DNA from: Nitrospiraceae bacterium
Lineage (GTDB): Bacteria; Nitrospirota; Nitrospiria; Nitrospirales; Nitrospiraceae
Assembly (NCBI GenBank): GCA_019637075.1
Contig: JAHBWI010000006.1
Coordinates: forward strand, 62,001-126,000
DNA length: 64,000 nt
Direction of reading: 5' to 3'
Made by a program: the position numbers and the translations under genes
The notes under the pieces: model-generated
Seen by the model: only the letters and a program-made list of their open reading frames with translations
The model's database searches: none
What the model was told of the DNA's origin: nothing
Shown here: positions 8,906 through 18,224 of the stretch, one piece after another
Layout: each line of letters starts with the position of its first letter
How positions within the stretch are numbered: position 1 is the stretch's first letter

Positions 8906-9370
8906 GTGAACGTTTTGTCAAACAGCTGCGCCCGGACGACGCGCCGCCTCTGCACCCAGCTCGTCATTCTCACGATCATCATGACTTTCTGTTCAGCCCT
9001 CTTCGTGGCCCCGCTCTCCGCGCAGGAAACCGGCAACACGACGGCGTCATCGGCGGACAGCTCGCCCTCGGGTGTCGGCATCCAAGCCGGCTCGGCCCTG
9101 GCGACGATTCTCTACTTCCCGTTCAAGGCCGCCTTTGCACTGGGTGGAGGCGTCGTAGGGGGTCTGGCCTATGCATTCTCCGGTGGAAGCGAACAGACGG
9201 CCAAGAGCATTTGGATCCCCAGCATGTACGGCACCTACATCATCACTCCCGATCACCTGAGAGGCGATAAGCCGATCCGGTTCCTCGGCGTCCCGGGCGA
9301 TTCATCGAAGGACGCCTCTGACGCACCGGTCCAAGAACCGGCGCCGCTCCCACTGGAGCCGATCCGATAG
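8906..9370 (+). CDS. Secreted/membrane hypothetical protein
   Basis: 154 residues from a GTG start with a near-perfect SD (AGGAGGGG, 6 nt spacing). Residues 1-40 form a long signal peptide with a hydrophobic core and a cleavage site near PLSAQE. The mature part has a Gly-rich hydrophobic segment (FPFKAAFALGGGVVGGLAYAFSGG) that may associate with membrane, a conserved-looking block (IWIPSMYGTYIITPDHLRG), and a Pro-rich tail. No function recognised. The stop is 1 bp before the ATG of the amidotransferase-like gene, so they are probably co-translated. Confidence 0.7.
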   Translation: MNVLSNSCARTTRRLCTQLVILTIIMTFCSALFVAPLSAQETGNTTASSADSSPSGVGIQAGSALATILYFPFKAAFALGGGVVGGLAYAFSGGSEQTAKSIWIPSMYGTYIITPDHLRGDKPIRFLGVPGDSSKDASDAPVQEPAPLPLEPIR

Positions 9371-9371
9371 C

Positions 9372-10109
9372 ATGAAACCGGTCATCGGCGTCACTCCGGA
9401 CTTCAATGCCGGCGATCGGGAAGAGTGGGGAGGGAAGGAGCCGACGTACTTTCTCCGTGCCCGCTACGTCCGGGCCATCGAAGAATTGGGTGGCATTCCA
9501 CTCATCCTTCCCCTCGTAGCCGGCCATTCCTCGCGCAAACGACTCCTCGATCGTGTCGATGGGCTGTTGTTCACGGGAAGTGGCCCTGACCTGAATCCCT
9601 CGCTCTACGGAGAACGTCAACGCTATAAGTTTCGGGTGGTGGCCGGCCGGCGCGCCGACTTCGAACTCGACCTCGTCTCGCTGGCGGCGACCAAGCAAGT
9701 GCCGACCCTCGCGATTTGCGGCGGCATGCAATCCATGAACGTCGCCTGTGGAGGCAGTCTTTATCAGGATATTGCCTCCCAGGTGAAAGCATCCCTCCCC
9801 CACCGGCAAACCGAACCGGCAACGAAACTCTCCCACAGCATCTCCATCACAGCCGGCAGTTTGCTGGCCCGCATCGTCAAAAAGCTGCGGATCAATGTGA
9901 ACAGCTCCCACCATCAGTCGGTGAAAACGGTGGGGCACTCGCTGATCGCCAGCGCTACCGCACCGGATGGGATCGTCGAGGCGATCGAGTTGCCCTCGCA
10001 CCCCTTCTTTTTGGGTCTGCAGTGGCATCCGGAATTTCTATTTGAACGGCATAAGCCGCATCGCCAGCTATTTCTGGCCTTCTTGAAAGCCGCTGGCCAT
10101 CGGCCGTAG
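9372..10109 (+). CDS. Peptidase C26 / gamma-glutamyl-GABA hydrolase-like protein
   Basis: 245 residues of a class-I glutamine-amidotransferase-like hydrolase. The nucleophile elbow is LAICGGMQSMN and the triad histidine/glutamate is in LQWHPEF. The N-terminus KPVIGVTPDF and the GSGPDLNPSLYGE loop are typical of the PuuD/peptidase C26 group, which cleaves gamma-glutamyl bonds. The substrate cannot be read from sequence. It sits between a secreted protein and an amino-acid permease, suggesting amino-acid or amine handling. Confidence 0.85.
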   Translation: MKPVIGVTPDFNAGDREEWGGKEPTYFLRARYVRAIEELGGIPLILPLVAGHSSRKRLLDRVDGLLFTGSGPDLNPSLYGERQRYKFRVVAGRRADFELDLVSLAATKQVPTLAICGGMQSMNVACGGSLYQDIASQVKASLPHRQTEPATKLSHSISITAGSLLARIVKKLRINVNSSHHQSVKTVGHSLIASATAPDGIVEAIELPSHPFFLGLQWHPEFLFERHKPHRQLFLAFLKAAGHRP

Positions 10110-10210
10110 CGCAATGTCCAATCTCTCACAGGTCACTCCTTCCGTGCTTCGGCGATCTGCGCGCCCAAGCCACCCCCTACTTCCACCGCACAAGACGAAC
10201 AGGAGCCTGC

Positions 10211-11638
10211 GTGGGTAACCCGTTGTTTCGAACGAAATCGATCGAGCGCATCCTGGCCGATTCGGACGCCCCTGAGCACAAGCTCAAACGAACTCTGACG
10301 GCCTGGGATCTGACCGGACTTGGGATCGGCGCAATCATCGGCACCGGGATTTTTGTCCTGATCGGCACGGCAGTGGTGGGCGACGCGCACCGACCCGGAG
10401 CCGGCCCCGGCATCATCCTGTCGTTCATTCTCTCCGGCATCACCTGCGCCTTGGCCGCCCTGTGCTATGCCGAGTTCGCCGCGATGATTCCGGTCGCCGG
10501 CAGCGCCTACACCTACAGCTACGCGACGCTCGGAGAATTCTTGGCCTGGCTGACGGGATGGAACTTGATCCTCGAGTATGGAGTCGCCTGTGTCGCGGTC
10601 GCAATCGGCTGGTCGGGCTATTTTAACAACATCCTCAAACTTTGCGGAATTGAATTGCCCTACTGGGCCACGCATCCGCCCGATGCGAACGGAGGGATCG
10701 CCAATATCCCGGCCGCCGTCATCGTGCTGCTGGTCACAATCATCCTCATCATCGGCGTGAAGGAAAGCGCCCGCGCCACCTGTACTATCGTGCTCATCAA
10801 GCTGGCCGTGATTATCTTCTTCATCACGGTCGGCGTCTCGTCCGTCAATAGCGCCAATTGGTCGCCATTCATGCCGTTCGGATTTTCTGGCGTCGGCGCG
10901 GCCGCGGCGATCGTCTTTTTCGCCTACATCGGATTCGACGCCGTGTCGACCACCGCGGAGGAAGCCCGCAACCCTCAACGCGACCTGCCGATCGGGATAT
11001 TCGCGTCCCTGGCTCTCTGCACCATCCTGTATATCGCCGTGGCGGGTGTCCTGACCGGCCTTATTCCCTACGATAAGATCGACGTGCATGCCCCCGTTGC
11101 CGAAGCTCTCCGCGTTGTAGGATTTCAATGGGGCGCGGCAATCGTGGCCACTGGCGCCGTTGCCGGCATCACCAGTGTGTTAGTGGTGATGATGTTGGGC
11201 CAAATCCGGGTATTTTTCGCCATGTCACGGGATGGGCTCCTCGGCCCTTGGCTCAGCGCCGTGCACCCGCGTTTCCGGACACCGCACCACGCGACCTACT
11301 TGACGGGGATTGCGGTCGCCATCATGTCGGCTCTCATTCCCATCGGCGACGCAGCGGACATGACCAACATCGGCACACTCTTCGCGTTTGTTCTGGTCTG
11401 TGCTGGTGTCGTGGTCCTGCGCTACACCAGGCCCGACCACCCCCGCCCATTCCGCATGCCGCTGATGCCGTTCGTCCCGATCCTCGCCATGCTGGCCTGT
11501 CTCGGCCTGATGTACTTCTTGCCCTGGCTGACTTGGGTCCGCTTCGTGGTATGGACCATCATCGGCATCGGCGTGTACATGGGATACGGCAAACGCCACA
11601 GCAAACTCGCAGCCCTGCCTTCATCGGAAGCGGCTTGA
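10211..11638 (+). CDS. APC-superfamily amino-acid permease
   Basis: 475 residues with about 12 or more predicted membrane helices. The first helix carries the family motif (GLGIGAIIGTGIFVLIGTA), and FFAYIGFDAVSTTAEEARNPQRDLPIGI is the conserved loop of the cationic amino-acid transporter branch. It should import amino acids by proton-coupled transport across the inner membrane. The GTG start at 10211 has AGGAG 5 nt upstream. The preceding gene encodes the C26 hydrolase on the same strand. Confidence 0.9.
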   Translation: MGNPLFRTKSIERILADSDAPEHKLKRTLTAWDLTGLGIGAIIGTGIFVLIGTAVVGDAHRPGAGPGIILSFILSGITCALAALCYAEFAAMIPVAGSAYTYSYATLGEFLAWLTGWNLILEYGVACVAVAIGWSGYFNNILKLCGIELPYWATHPPDANGGIANIPAAVIVLLVTIILIIGVKESARATCTIVLIKLAVIIFFITVGVSSVNSANWSPFMPFGFSGVGAAAAIVFFAYIGFDAVSTTAEEARNPQRDLPIGIFASLALCTILYIAVAGVLTGLIPYDKIDVHAPVAEALRVVGFQWGAAIVATGAVAGITSVLVVMMLGQIRVFFAMSRDGLLGPWLSAVHPRFRTPHHATYLTGIAVAIMSALIPIGDAADMTNIGTLFAFVLVCAGVVVLRYTRPDHPRPFRMPLMPFVPILAMLACLGLMYFLPWLTWVRFVVWTIIGIGVYMGYGKRHSKLAALPSSEAA

Positions 11639-11685
11639 GCCATTTCCGTGAGTCGAGCGGAGAAGAACAGCCGATTGGACCGAAA

Positions 11686-12234
11686 CTAAGAAGAAGATTC
11701 GGTAGAAGCAGGGGTCTGTTGAGCCGGTTGTGCAGGCGTCGCGGCCGATGCCGCTGACGCAGGGGGCTTCACTGGCGTGGGAGCAGTCGCCGTTCCAGCC
11801 GTCGCAGCCGCCGGACTTTGGGCAGTTGGCTTTGCGGGAGCGGCCGGTGCGGCACCTCCGGCGGGGGCCTTTACAGCGGCAGGGGGCGCAGTTGCTCCAG
11901 GGGTAGCCGACGCCGCACCGGCCGCAGGAGCAGCAGCTGGTTTCGGTGGCGCAGCCGGTTTGGGCGGAGCCGGTTTCTCGGGCTTGATCCCCCCTTCCCA
12001 GGATGGACCGGAATACATATCCGCCGAGAGCCCCTTCCCCTTCCACTTATCCTCGAAGTCCGCCGCAGCCTTGTTCGGCGTCTCTCCCGCCCCCACCACG
12101 TCGTTCCACGGATACACCTTGGGGCCGATCTGGCAGCCCGTTTCGGTCCGCCGCAGATATAGCGCAATGGGATTGCCGCGGTAGGGTCCTAAGAAGATAT
12201 GGACGGACCCGACGTATTCGAGCAAGTTGGCCAC
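11686..12234 (-). CDS. Hypothetical protein with Ala/Pro-rich C-terminal half
   Basis: 182 residues from a GTG start with SD GGAGGG. Residues 1-80 form a compact unrecognised domain (MANLLEYVGSVHIFLGPYRG; GCQIGPKVYPWNDVVGAGETPNKAAADFEDKW). The remaining 100 residues are almost only Ala, Pro, Thr and Gly with a few Lys, predicted disordered. No signal peptide. It may be a protein-protein or nucleic-acid tether, but no function can be assigned. Confidence 0.6.
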   Translation of the reverse strand: MANLLEYVGSVHIFLGPYRGNPIALYLRRTETGCQIGPKVYPWNDVVGAGETPNKAAADFEDKWKGKGLSADMYSGPSWEGGIKPEKPAPPKPAAPPKPAAAPAAGAASATPGATAPPAAVKAPAGGAAPAAPAKPTAQSPAAATAGTATAPTPVKPPASAASAATPAQPAQQTPASTESSS

Positions 12235-12324
12235 ACTCCCTCCGGAAAGAGGTGCATGATGCCATAACAGGCGTCAGGAGGGCAAGAACGACCTGCAGGC
12301 CGGGGAGGATGCTCCCTTTCGGGG

Positions 12325-12849
12325 TCAGTGTGCGGGAACTACGGTCGGCGTGGGACGTTTGCGGAGAAGATAGACGGCAATGATAAGGACCAGTATCACC
12401 GTGACATTCAGCCCGACATCGACGACATATTGCTGAAACAATTCCGATTTCAATTCTTTGGCCGCCGCCTCCAGTTGGTGGGAGAGTTCGGCACTAGCCG
12501 TCAAAATCCGCCTTGTGCACGCAATGATTCCCACCGCCAGATAGGGTTCGAGCTCGAGGATCTCCGTCTGAAGAAACTTCACAACGGTGCGGAACAACTC
12601 CAGCAGGATGATGACGAGCAGCAGGTCATTGAGAAGTTTGAGGCCAGCCGGCAGCAGATCTACATGGTCGGGGCGTAACACGAACATGTACCAGGCATGG
12701 GCGAAGATGACCATTCCCAGGATCAACAGGCTGAAACCAGCGGTGATGTAGCCCAGCCGGTCGAGCCAATCCATGAACCCCAAAAGTCGCCGCATCGCGG
12801 CTCGTCGGGTCTTCTCGATCGCACCCGCTGAGCCAGCGTCGTCGTTCAT
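12325..12849 (-). CDS. PsiE-like phosphate-starvation-inducible membrane protein
   Basis: 174 residues with about four membrane helices (around residues 30-55, 65-90, 100-115 and 140-165). The segment FLQTEILELEPYLAVGIIACTRRIL matches the conserved core of the PsiE family, whose biochemical role is unknown. The start codon overlaps the stop of the upstream Cys/His repeat gene by 4 bp (ATGA), so translation is probably coupled. Confidence 0.75.
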   Translation of the reverse strand: MNDDAGSAGAIEKTRRAAMRRLLGFMDWLDRLGYITAGFSLLILGMVIFAHAWYMFVLRPDHVDLLPAGLKLLNDLLLVIILLELFRTVVKFLQTEILELEPYLAVGIIACTRRILTASAELSHQLEAAAKELKSELFQQYVVDVGLNVTVILVLIIAVYLLRKRPTPTVVPAH

Positions 12850-13232
12850 GCGTGACCTGCTGGTCCCGACGGCATCGGAGGCTCGCCCGAGCGATGGCCG
12901 AGTCTCAGATCATTGATTGCCCCGGTCGTCATGGTATGGCCACAGCAGGCGATGCCCTGGAAACCGGCGCCGCCGTCCATCACCATGACGCGTAGTCCGC
13001 AAGAATCGGGGAATTGCCGTTTTTCTTCCAACATGCCTCCAAGAGGAAGTTGGCCTTTTTTTCGGCCCCGCGACGGCAGAATGTCGGGGACCACATCGGC
13101 TTCCGTGAGCTCGTGGCCGCAACACTGGATCGCGTGAAAGCCGTCGCCCCCACCCACGATCTTCACCACCAGCCCACAGGAATCGGGAAACCGTTTTCGC
13201 TCGTCGAGAATATCCCCGCGCTTCAACGCCAT
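12846..13232 (-). CDS. Small protein with tandem Cys/His-rich repeat
   Basis: 128 residues built from two copies of a roughly 43-residue unit. FPDSCGL occurs at 15-21 and 74-80, and CCGH at 37-40 and 96-99. In both copies the single Cys is exactly 18 residues before the CC pair. The three Cys and one His per unit suggest metal binding, possibly Zn or Fe, but I do not recognise the family. No signal peptide. It is translationally coupled to the PsiE-like gene by a 4-bp overlap, linking it to a membrane partner. Confidence 0.7.
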   Translation of the reverse strand: MALKRGDILDERKRFPDSCGLVVKIVGGGDGFHAIQCCGHELTEADVVPDILPSRGRKKGQLPLGGMLEEKRQFPDSCGLRVMVMDGGAGFQGIACCGHTMTTGAINDLRLGHRSGEPPMPSGPAGHA

Positions 13233-13319
13233 GTCGCCTCCCGAACAGTTCGAGCGAACTGCTCCTGCTAGTGAATCAAAAACAGTAAGGAAAAGCCAGT
13301 ATAATCATCGGAGGCCCGT

Positions 13320-14504
13320 CTATCCGTGAACGACCGGCGAAGCTTCCGCCGGTTGAGTCCGGGCAACGGAGGAGGGATTGGCCTGCACGACCCGAGCGTG
13401 GGCTCTTGTGACGGAGTCCAGCAACACCCGGTGCGACCGGCAACCGACAACCAGACGCGCGTCGGAGATCGTGACAGGTCGGTACGGCAGGACATAGCGA
13501 GCTTTGACCCGCGCGATCCGACTCAACGACTGTCCCAGCCGCTCCTGTGTGATGCGGCCCTCCTTCACAGCAGCTTCCACCGCCTGCATTGCCGCCACCT
13601 CGCGTTCTTGATCCTTACAGATCAAGAGGATGTCGCAGCCCGCCAGAACCGCTCGAACCGCTGCTTCTCCCACACCGTAGTGGTCGATGATGGCATGCAT
13701 CTCCAGATCGTCGGTCAAGATCAGTCCATCGTAGCGCCATTCATCCCGCACCAGCCCTTGGATGATCGCAGGAGACAGCGTCGCGGGCAGCTCGGAATCC
13801 AACGCCCTATACAAGACATGCGCCGTCATCATGCTGGCTACGCCGGCTTTCGCTGCCTGCTGAAACGGAGGGAACTCCACCTCACGCAGCCGCTGCAGAG
13901 TAGCCTCCACGACCGGTAATTCTTTGTGGGAGTCCGTGGCAGTGTCCCCATGGCCGGGTACATGTTTGCCGCAGGCGACCACTCGATTGTCCTGAAGGCC
14001 TGACAACATCGCCATTCCCATCTCGCCGACCAACTCGGGCACGGATCCGAACGCCCGATCTCCGATGACCGGATTCTCCGGGTTACTGTCGACGTCCAGC
14101 ACCGGGGCCATGTTCATGTTAATGCCGACGGCGCGCAGCTCCTTCGCAACGGTAGCGGCGGCGGAATACGCCAGATCACGCGAATTGCACTGACCCAACA
14201 CTTCGCAGGGCGGGAAGATCGTAAATTCCTTGGGAAGCCGGGACACCCGTCCCCCCTCCTGGTCGATCGAGATGAGCAGGGGTGACTGAGCAGAAAGCCG
14301 TTGCAGGTCGTTGGTCAATTGGACGATCTGCTCCACGGACTCAAGATTGCGCCTGAAGAAGATGATGCCGCCGGGCCGATACTCCTTGATGAACGACGCC
14401 CACTCATTGGTCACGGTGGGGCCCGCAAACCCCACCATGAACAATTGACCGATCTGCTCTCGCAACGTCATAGCCACGATCACACCATCCCGTCGGGAAT
14501 TCAT
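13320..14504 (-). CDS. nagZ: Beta-N-acetylhexosaminidase (GH3, NagZ-like)
   Basis: About 394 residues. The GH3 signature KHVPGHGDTATDSHKELP carries the NagZ-specific His loop, and GLILTDDLEMHAI contains the catalytic Asp nucleophile. It removes GlcNAc from muropeptides during peptidoglycan recycling in the cytoplasm. The start is uncertain: ATG 14504 or ATG 14471, the latter directly before TLREQIGQLFMVGF where family similarity begins. The open frame upstream overlaps pepA and looks non-coding. The gene follows pepA by 50 bp. Confidence 0.9.
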   Translation of the reverse strand: MNSRRDGVIVAMTLREQIGQLFMVGFAGPTVTNEWASFIKEYRPGGIIFFRRNLESVEQIVQLTNDLQRLSAQSPLLISIDQEGGRVSRLPKEFTIFPPCEVLGQCNSRDLAYSAAATVAKELRAVGINMNMAPVLDVDSNPENPVIGDRAFGSVPELVGEMGMAMLSGLQDNRVVACGKHVPGHGDTATDSHKELPVVEATLQRLREVEFPPFQQAAKAGVASMMTAHVLYRALDSELPATLSPAIIQGLVRDEWRYDGLILTDDLEMHAIIDHYGVGEAAVRAVLAGCDILLICKDQEREVAAMQAVEAAVKEGRITQERLGQSLSRIARVKARYVLPYRPVTISDARLVVGCRSHRVLLDSVTRAHARVVQANPSSVARTQPAEASPVVHG

Positions 14505-14554
14505 TGCACGTGGCGCGGCGTCGGGGATGCGTTCCCCATCGACCGCGCCGGCAG

Positions 14555-16075
14555 TCAATGTTTCAACGTGCGGTCGATCAGGAACTGAATGAGAAGTCTC
14601 GTCCCGATGCCGGTTGGGCCCTTGGGGATATAGGCCCGTTCGCGCTCGCTCCAATCGGTGCTGGCAATGTCGAGGTGAATCCAAGGACAATCGCCGACGA
14701 ACTTGCTGAGGAACAGCGCAGCCGTGATCATCCCTCCCCCACGACCGCCGATATTGCGCATGTCGGCGACGTCGCTGCGAAGCTGCTCGAAATACTCATC
14801 CCACAGGGGCATTTCCCACACGCGTTCACCGGCCCGCAAGCCGGCCTTGCGCACCGACTCTTTTAGGCGGTCGTTGGTGCCGAACATGCCGATGGCGAAC
14901 TGCCCCAGCGCCACCACGCAGGCACCCGTAAGGGTAGCAATGTCGATCAGAGCCGCGGGTTTGTACCGCGTGGCATAGGCGAGGGCATCCGAAAGAATCA
15001 GCCGACCTTCGGCGTCGGTATTTTGCACCTCAACCGTTTTTCCGGACAGCGTCTTCACGACATCCCCCGGCTTCATCGCCCGACCGCCCGGCATATTCTC
15101 AGCGACGGGCAGGATGCTGATCAGATGCAGAGGCAACTTGAGCCGAGCCGCCGCGCGCATCGTGGCCATCACCTCGGCTCCGCCGGTCATGTCCGCCTTC
15201 ATCTGCTCCATGTTTTCGGAGGGCTTGAGCGAGATGCCTCCCGTGTCGAACGTGATCGTCTTCCCCACCAGCACAACCGGCTGCTCCGTTTTCTTCGCCT
15301 TCTCGCCTTTATATTCGAGAATGATGAACTTGGGCGGCTCGTGGCTGCCGCGCGCGACGCCCAGCAACGCCCCCATCCCGAGCTGCTCCATGTCCTTCTG
15401 CTCGAGTATCTTCACCGTCACGCCCGATTCCTTGGCCACTGCCTTAGCTTCGGTGGCAATCCGGCTTGGCGTCATCACGTTGGAGGGGTGATTGCACAGG
15501 TCCCGGACGAAGATGGTCGCTTCAGCCGCCGCAACGCCGCGTCGGATTCCCTCCACCAATTGCCGCTGCTGCACCCGTTGCGACGAATAGATCGTCATCC
15601 GCTCGACCTCGGACGGTTTGGCGCCGTTTTCGCTGCGGTAGGCGGTGAACTGATAACTTCCCAGAATCGCCCCTTCGGCCATGGTCTGGGCGAGATCCAG
15701 CGGCGACGCGCCGCGCGGCGCGTCCGAGGGCATGGCCACTGCAAAGGCGGTGACCTTCGCTAGGCGTACGCGCTTCACCGCGGCACCCAAGGCCTGGCGC
15801 ACGGCGTCCAATCGAAGATCCTTTTTCTTGCCCAGACCGGCCAGGATAAGCCGCTTGACCGGCGCTTTGTCCTGGGTGTGCACTAAGAGCAACTCGCCGG
15901 ATTTGCCTTCGAACTCTCCGCGGCGCACCAACTCAGTCAGGTGGCCAGCGAGCTGCTTATCGATCGCCGCGGCTTCCTGTTTGAGCCCCTCGCCTTCGCA
16001 ATGCAGCAGAACCAACACTTCTCCCGACTGTTGGTCGACTCGACCGATCTGCGCATCAACCTGAACAATCTTCAT
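14555..16075 (-). CDS. pepA: Cytosol leucyl aminopeptidase (M17)
   Basis: 506 residues from ATG 16075 (a GTG one codon upstream is the alternative; the SD GGAGG is better spaced for the ATG). The M17 signature NTDAEGRLILSDALAYA carries metal and catalytic residues, with further ligands in VGKTITFDTGGISLKPS. It releases N-terminal residues from peptides. The domain order (variable N-domain to about 170, catalytic C-domain) and length are normal. Followed by nagZ on the same strand, suggesting a joint peptide and murein turnover unit. Confidence 0.95.
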   Translation of the reverse strand: MKIVQVDAQIGRVDQQSGEVLVLLHCEGEGLKQEAAAIDKQLAGHLTELVRRGEFEGKSGELLLVHTQDKAPVKRLILAGLGKKKDLRLDAVRQALGAAVKRVRLAKVTAFAVAMPSDAPRGASPLDLAQTMAEGAILGSYQFTAYRSENGAKPSEVERMTIYSSQRVQQRQLVEGIRRGVAAAEATIFVRDLCNHPSNVMTPSRIATEAKAVAKESGVTVKILEQKDMEQLGMGALLGVARGSHEPPKFIILEYKGEKAKKTEQPVVLVGKTITFDTGGISLKPSENMEQMKADMTGGAEVMATMRAAARLKLPLHLISILPVAENMPGGRAMKPGDVVKTLSGKTVEVQNTDAEGRLILSDALAYATRYKPAALIDIATLTGACVVALGQFAIGMFGTNDRLKESVRKAGLRAGERVWEMPLWDEYFEQLRSDVADMRNIGGRGGGMITAALFLSKFVGDCPWIHLDIASTDWSERERAYIPKGPTGIGTRLLIQFLIDRTLKH

Positions 16076-16185
16076 CACGCCTCCACGTTCTGTCTATTCG
16101 CTGCAACTCGGGTCCCCGATTTCTCTCGTCCCTGCGCCCAGCCCCGTAACCGGCGCTGTTGGGCGGGCAGCACATCAGATGCTGT

Positions 16186-16821
16186 TTATACCCCACGCAT
16201 GTCAGGAGCCCAAATATATTTGTGCATTTGCAGTTGGAAGCGGACCGGCAATCGGTCTGCCAGCACCCACTCGGCAAGCTGACGCGCATCGGTCACGCCA
16301 AAAACCGGACTGACCAGCACCGTGCAACGGCTTGCCAGGTTCTCGCGGCGCATGACCTCGCGAGCCCATTCGTAGTCGGCGCGATCGCGGATCACGAACT
16401 TTGCCTCGTCTCTTGCGGTGAGACGCGCCAGGTTCGGCCAGTGCATGCGGTCCGCCATACCGCTACCGGGACACTTCACGTCTAAAATCACGTGAACTCG
16501 TTCGTCGACGGTACTCGTATCGATCGCGCCGCTGGTTTCCAGCAGCACCTCGTACCCCTCATCGCACAGGCGCCGGAGGAGCAGCGGCGCATCGGGCTGA
16601 CTGAGCGGCTCGCCGCCGGTGACTTCCACCAGATTGCAGCCTGTCCGTCGGATCTCCTCAAGGATCTCGTCGAGACTCATCTCCCGGCCTCCGTAGAAGG
16701 AGTACTCGGTATCGCACCAGGTACAGCGCAGCGGACAACCGGTTAAGCGGATGAAGACACAGGGACGTCCCGCATGGGTCGATTCGCCCTGAATGCTATG
16801 GAAGATTTCGGTGATGCGCAT
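16186..16821 (-). CDS. queE: 7-carboxy-7-deazaguanine synthase (radical SAM)
   Basis: About 211 residues. The radical-SAM CxxxCxxC motif is CPLRCTWC, preceded by the family start MRITEIFHSIQGESTHAGRP and followed by VEVTGGEPLSQ (SAM-binding GGE). It ring-contracts 6-carboxytetrahydropterin to CDG in queuosine/7-deazaguanine synthesis. I placed the start at ATG 16821, where homology begins. ATG 16875, overlapping the HAD stop (ATGGCGCTAG), is possible through translational coupling; neither has a strong SD. Other queuosine genes are not in the window. Confidence 0.9.
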   Translation of the reverse strand: MRITEIFHSIQGESTHAGRPCVFIRLTGCPLRCTWCDTEYSFYGGREMSLDEILEEIRRTGCNLVEVTGGEPLSQPDAPLLLRRLCDEGYEVLLETSGAIDTSTVDERVHVILDVKCPGSGMADRMHWPNLARLTARDEAKFVIRDRADYEWAREVMRRENLASRCTVLVSPVFGVTDARQLAEWVLADRLPVRFQLQMHKYIWAPDMRGV

Positions 16822-16865
16822 GCGCGTCTGTCTGATCGGAACGGCGCCGGTGCTCGGAGCCGGGG

Positions 16866-17561
16866 CTAGCGCCATCGAACCGTGGTCCAGCCTTGCTGAC
16901 GGGCGATCCTACCCATGCCTCGTATGGGATTGACGACCAGCGGGTTGCCGACCATCCGTAACAACTCGACGTCCCCGGGACTATCGCCATAGGCGAAAGA
17001 GCGTGAAAGGTCGATGTTCGAACCACGGACCCACGCCGTGATGAGCTCCCGTTTACCCGGCCCATAGGGATAGGGCGCCAGGAGGTTACCGGTGAAGCGG
17101 CAATGCTCCTGTTCGGGACTGGCCGCCAACACTGTCTCCACACCCAACCATCGGGCCAGGGGAGCGATTAAAAAATCCAGCGATCCTGTCACCAGCACGA
17201 TTCGGTGTCCGGCGCGGCGATGCTCGTCCATCCGCGCCAATCCTTCGGCTGCAATGCGGGGGAAAATTTCCCCGCGACAAAATTCGTCGGCCAACGGCAC
17301 GATATCCGCCACGGGTTTCCCCGCCAGATATAGCTTCCTTTCGCGCAGCGGCTGCAGCGACAAGGGCGGCACTCGACGGAGCAGCCAGCCCGTGCTTTCC
17401 CGCAGCTCACGCCATCCAACCAAGCCCCGCCGCCACAGGAAGCGAAAAAATCGCACCTCGCTGGCCTGTCCCGGCAGGAGCGTATTGTCCACGTCAAACA
17501 GCGCGGCAATATCCGTCATCTGGCTCGTATGCATGGTGCGGGAGGTCGACAGCGGGGGCAT
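16866..17561 (-). CDS. HAD-IB family phosphatase (SerB-like)
   Basis: About 231 residues. The three HAD motifs are visible: DVDNTLLPG (nucleophile Asp), VLVTGSLDFL (Ser/Thr) and FAYGDSPGDVELL (acidic Mg site). The insertion pattern fits subfamily IB, acting on small phosphomonoesters; the substrate is unknown. ATG 17561 has AGGA 7 nt upstream; alternatives lie at 17534 and 17519 nearer to the DVDNTL motif. It precedes and slightly overlaps the possible long form of queE, so they form one unit. Confidence 0.82.
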   Translation of the reverse strand: MPPLSTSRTMHTSQMTDIAALFDVDNTLLPGQASEVRFFRFLWRRGLVGWRELRESTGWLLRRVPPLSLQPLRERKLYLAGKPVADIVPLADEFCRGEIFPRIAAEGLARMDEHRRAGHRIVLVTGSLDFLIAPLARWLGVETVLAASPEQEHCRFTGNLLAPYPYGPGKRELITAWVRGSNIDLSRSFAYGDSPGDVELLRMVGNPLVVNPIRGMGRIARQQGWTTVRWR

Positions 17562-17788
17562 CTGCATATCCTGCAGGCTAATCCGGTTCGTGATTCTAAC
17601 GGACAACTAGTTGATTGACAAGCATTTTGGCCCGCTCTTATAATGCGCCTTCCTGATTCGTCGTTCGTCCCTCGGGGAGGAAGCGAACCCGAATTCAGGT
17701 AATCTGTCGCGAGAGATGTAGGCCGACAGCCCCCTCAGTCCTCATCCTGCGAAAGACGCTTCACCTGCGACGTTTCACGGATTCGGTA

Positions 17789-17872
17789 GCCGAAGTGGTG
17801 GAATGGCAGACACGCACGTTTGAGGGGCGTGTGGCGCAAGCCGTGCGGGTTCAAGTCCCGCCTTCGGCACCA
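17789..17872 (+). tRNA. tRNA-Leu (anticodon GAG)
   Basis: The acceptor stem GCCGAAG pairs with CTTCGGC, followed by encoded ACCA. The anticodon stem CACGT/GCGTG has loop TTGAGGG with anticodon GAG. The T-arm is GCGGG-TTCAAGT-CCCGC. A class II variable arm is present. It reads CUC/CUU codons. A second leucine isoacceptor sits at 422-504. Confidence 0.95.
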
Positions 17873-17901
17873 ACCTTCGCGCCAGCGAAGGTGACTTTCT
17901 G
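17873..17901 (+). terminator. Terminator-like hairpin after tRNA-Leu(GAG)
   Basis: ACCTTCGC - GCCA - GCGAAGGT is a perfect 8-bp stem with a tetraloop immediately after the CCA end, followed by GACTTTCTG. The T-run is short, but the position fits tRNA transcript termination. Confidence 0.65.
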
Positions 17902-18224
17902 AACAACCTGCATTAGTCATCCGCATCAACACCATCCCGGTTCGGACTTCCCCCTGATTCTCTCCGCAGACGCCACGCCGACACGATTCGGTATTGCGAG
18001 TTCGGCATTGGACCTGTCCCCATCGGCGAAATGCATCCATTTGAGACACACTTGACCGACGCCCGAGCAATCTTGCTCATCCCTCCTTCTGAAGGTCACG
18101 CAGTGGACATTTTCTGAAAAAATAGCGCAAAATATGCTGCCTGAGCGGCCGGGAAGCTGGTTTACCGTCCACCTGGCTTCCCTCTGCGCAGGTCCATGCA
18201 GACCGCTGCGGGGGAGGATCAGAC
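17902..18224 (+). other. Non-coding gap before the sensor-kinase cluster
   Basis: I see no supported gene or RNA here. Near the right end lies GGGGAGG, which is the SD of the GTG start at 18225. A promoter for the kinase cluster presumably lies in this gap, but no convincing -35/-10 pair stands out. Confidence 0.4.

Noticed and set aside
10133-11128. 331-residue open frame on the minus strand
   Set aside because: Antisense to the clear APC permease; rich in Asp, Gly and Arg, typical of a shadow of membrane-protein codons.
15023-15763. 246-residue plus-strand open frame
   Set aside because: Opposite pepA; Arg/His-rich without family similarity.
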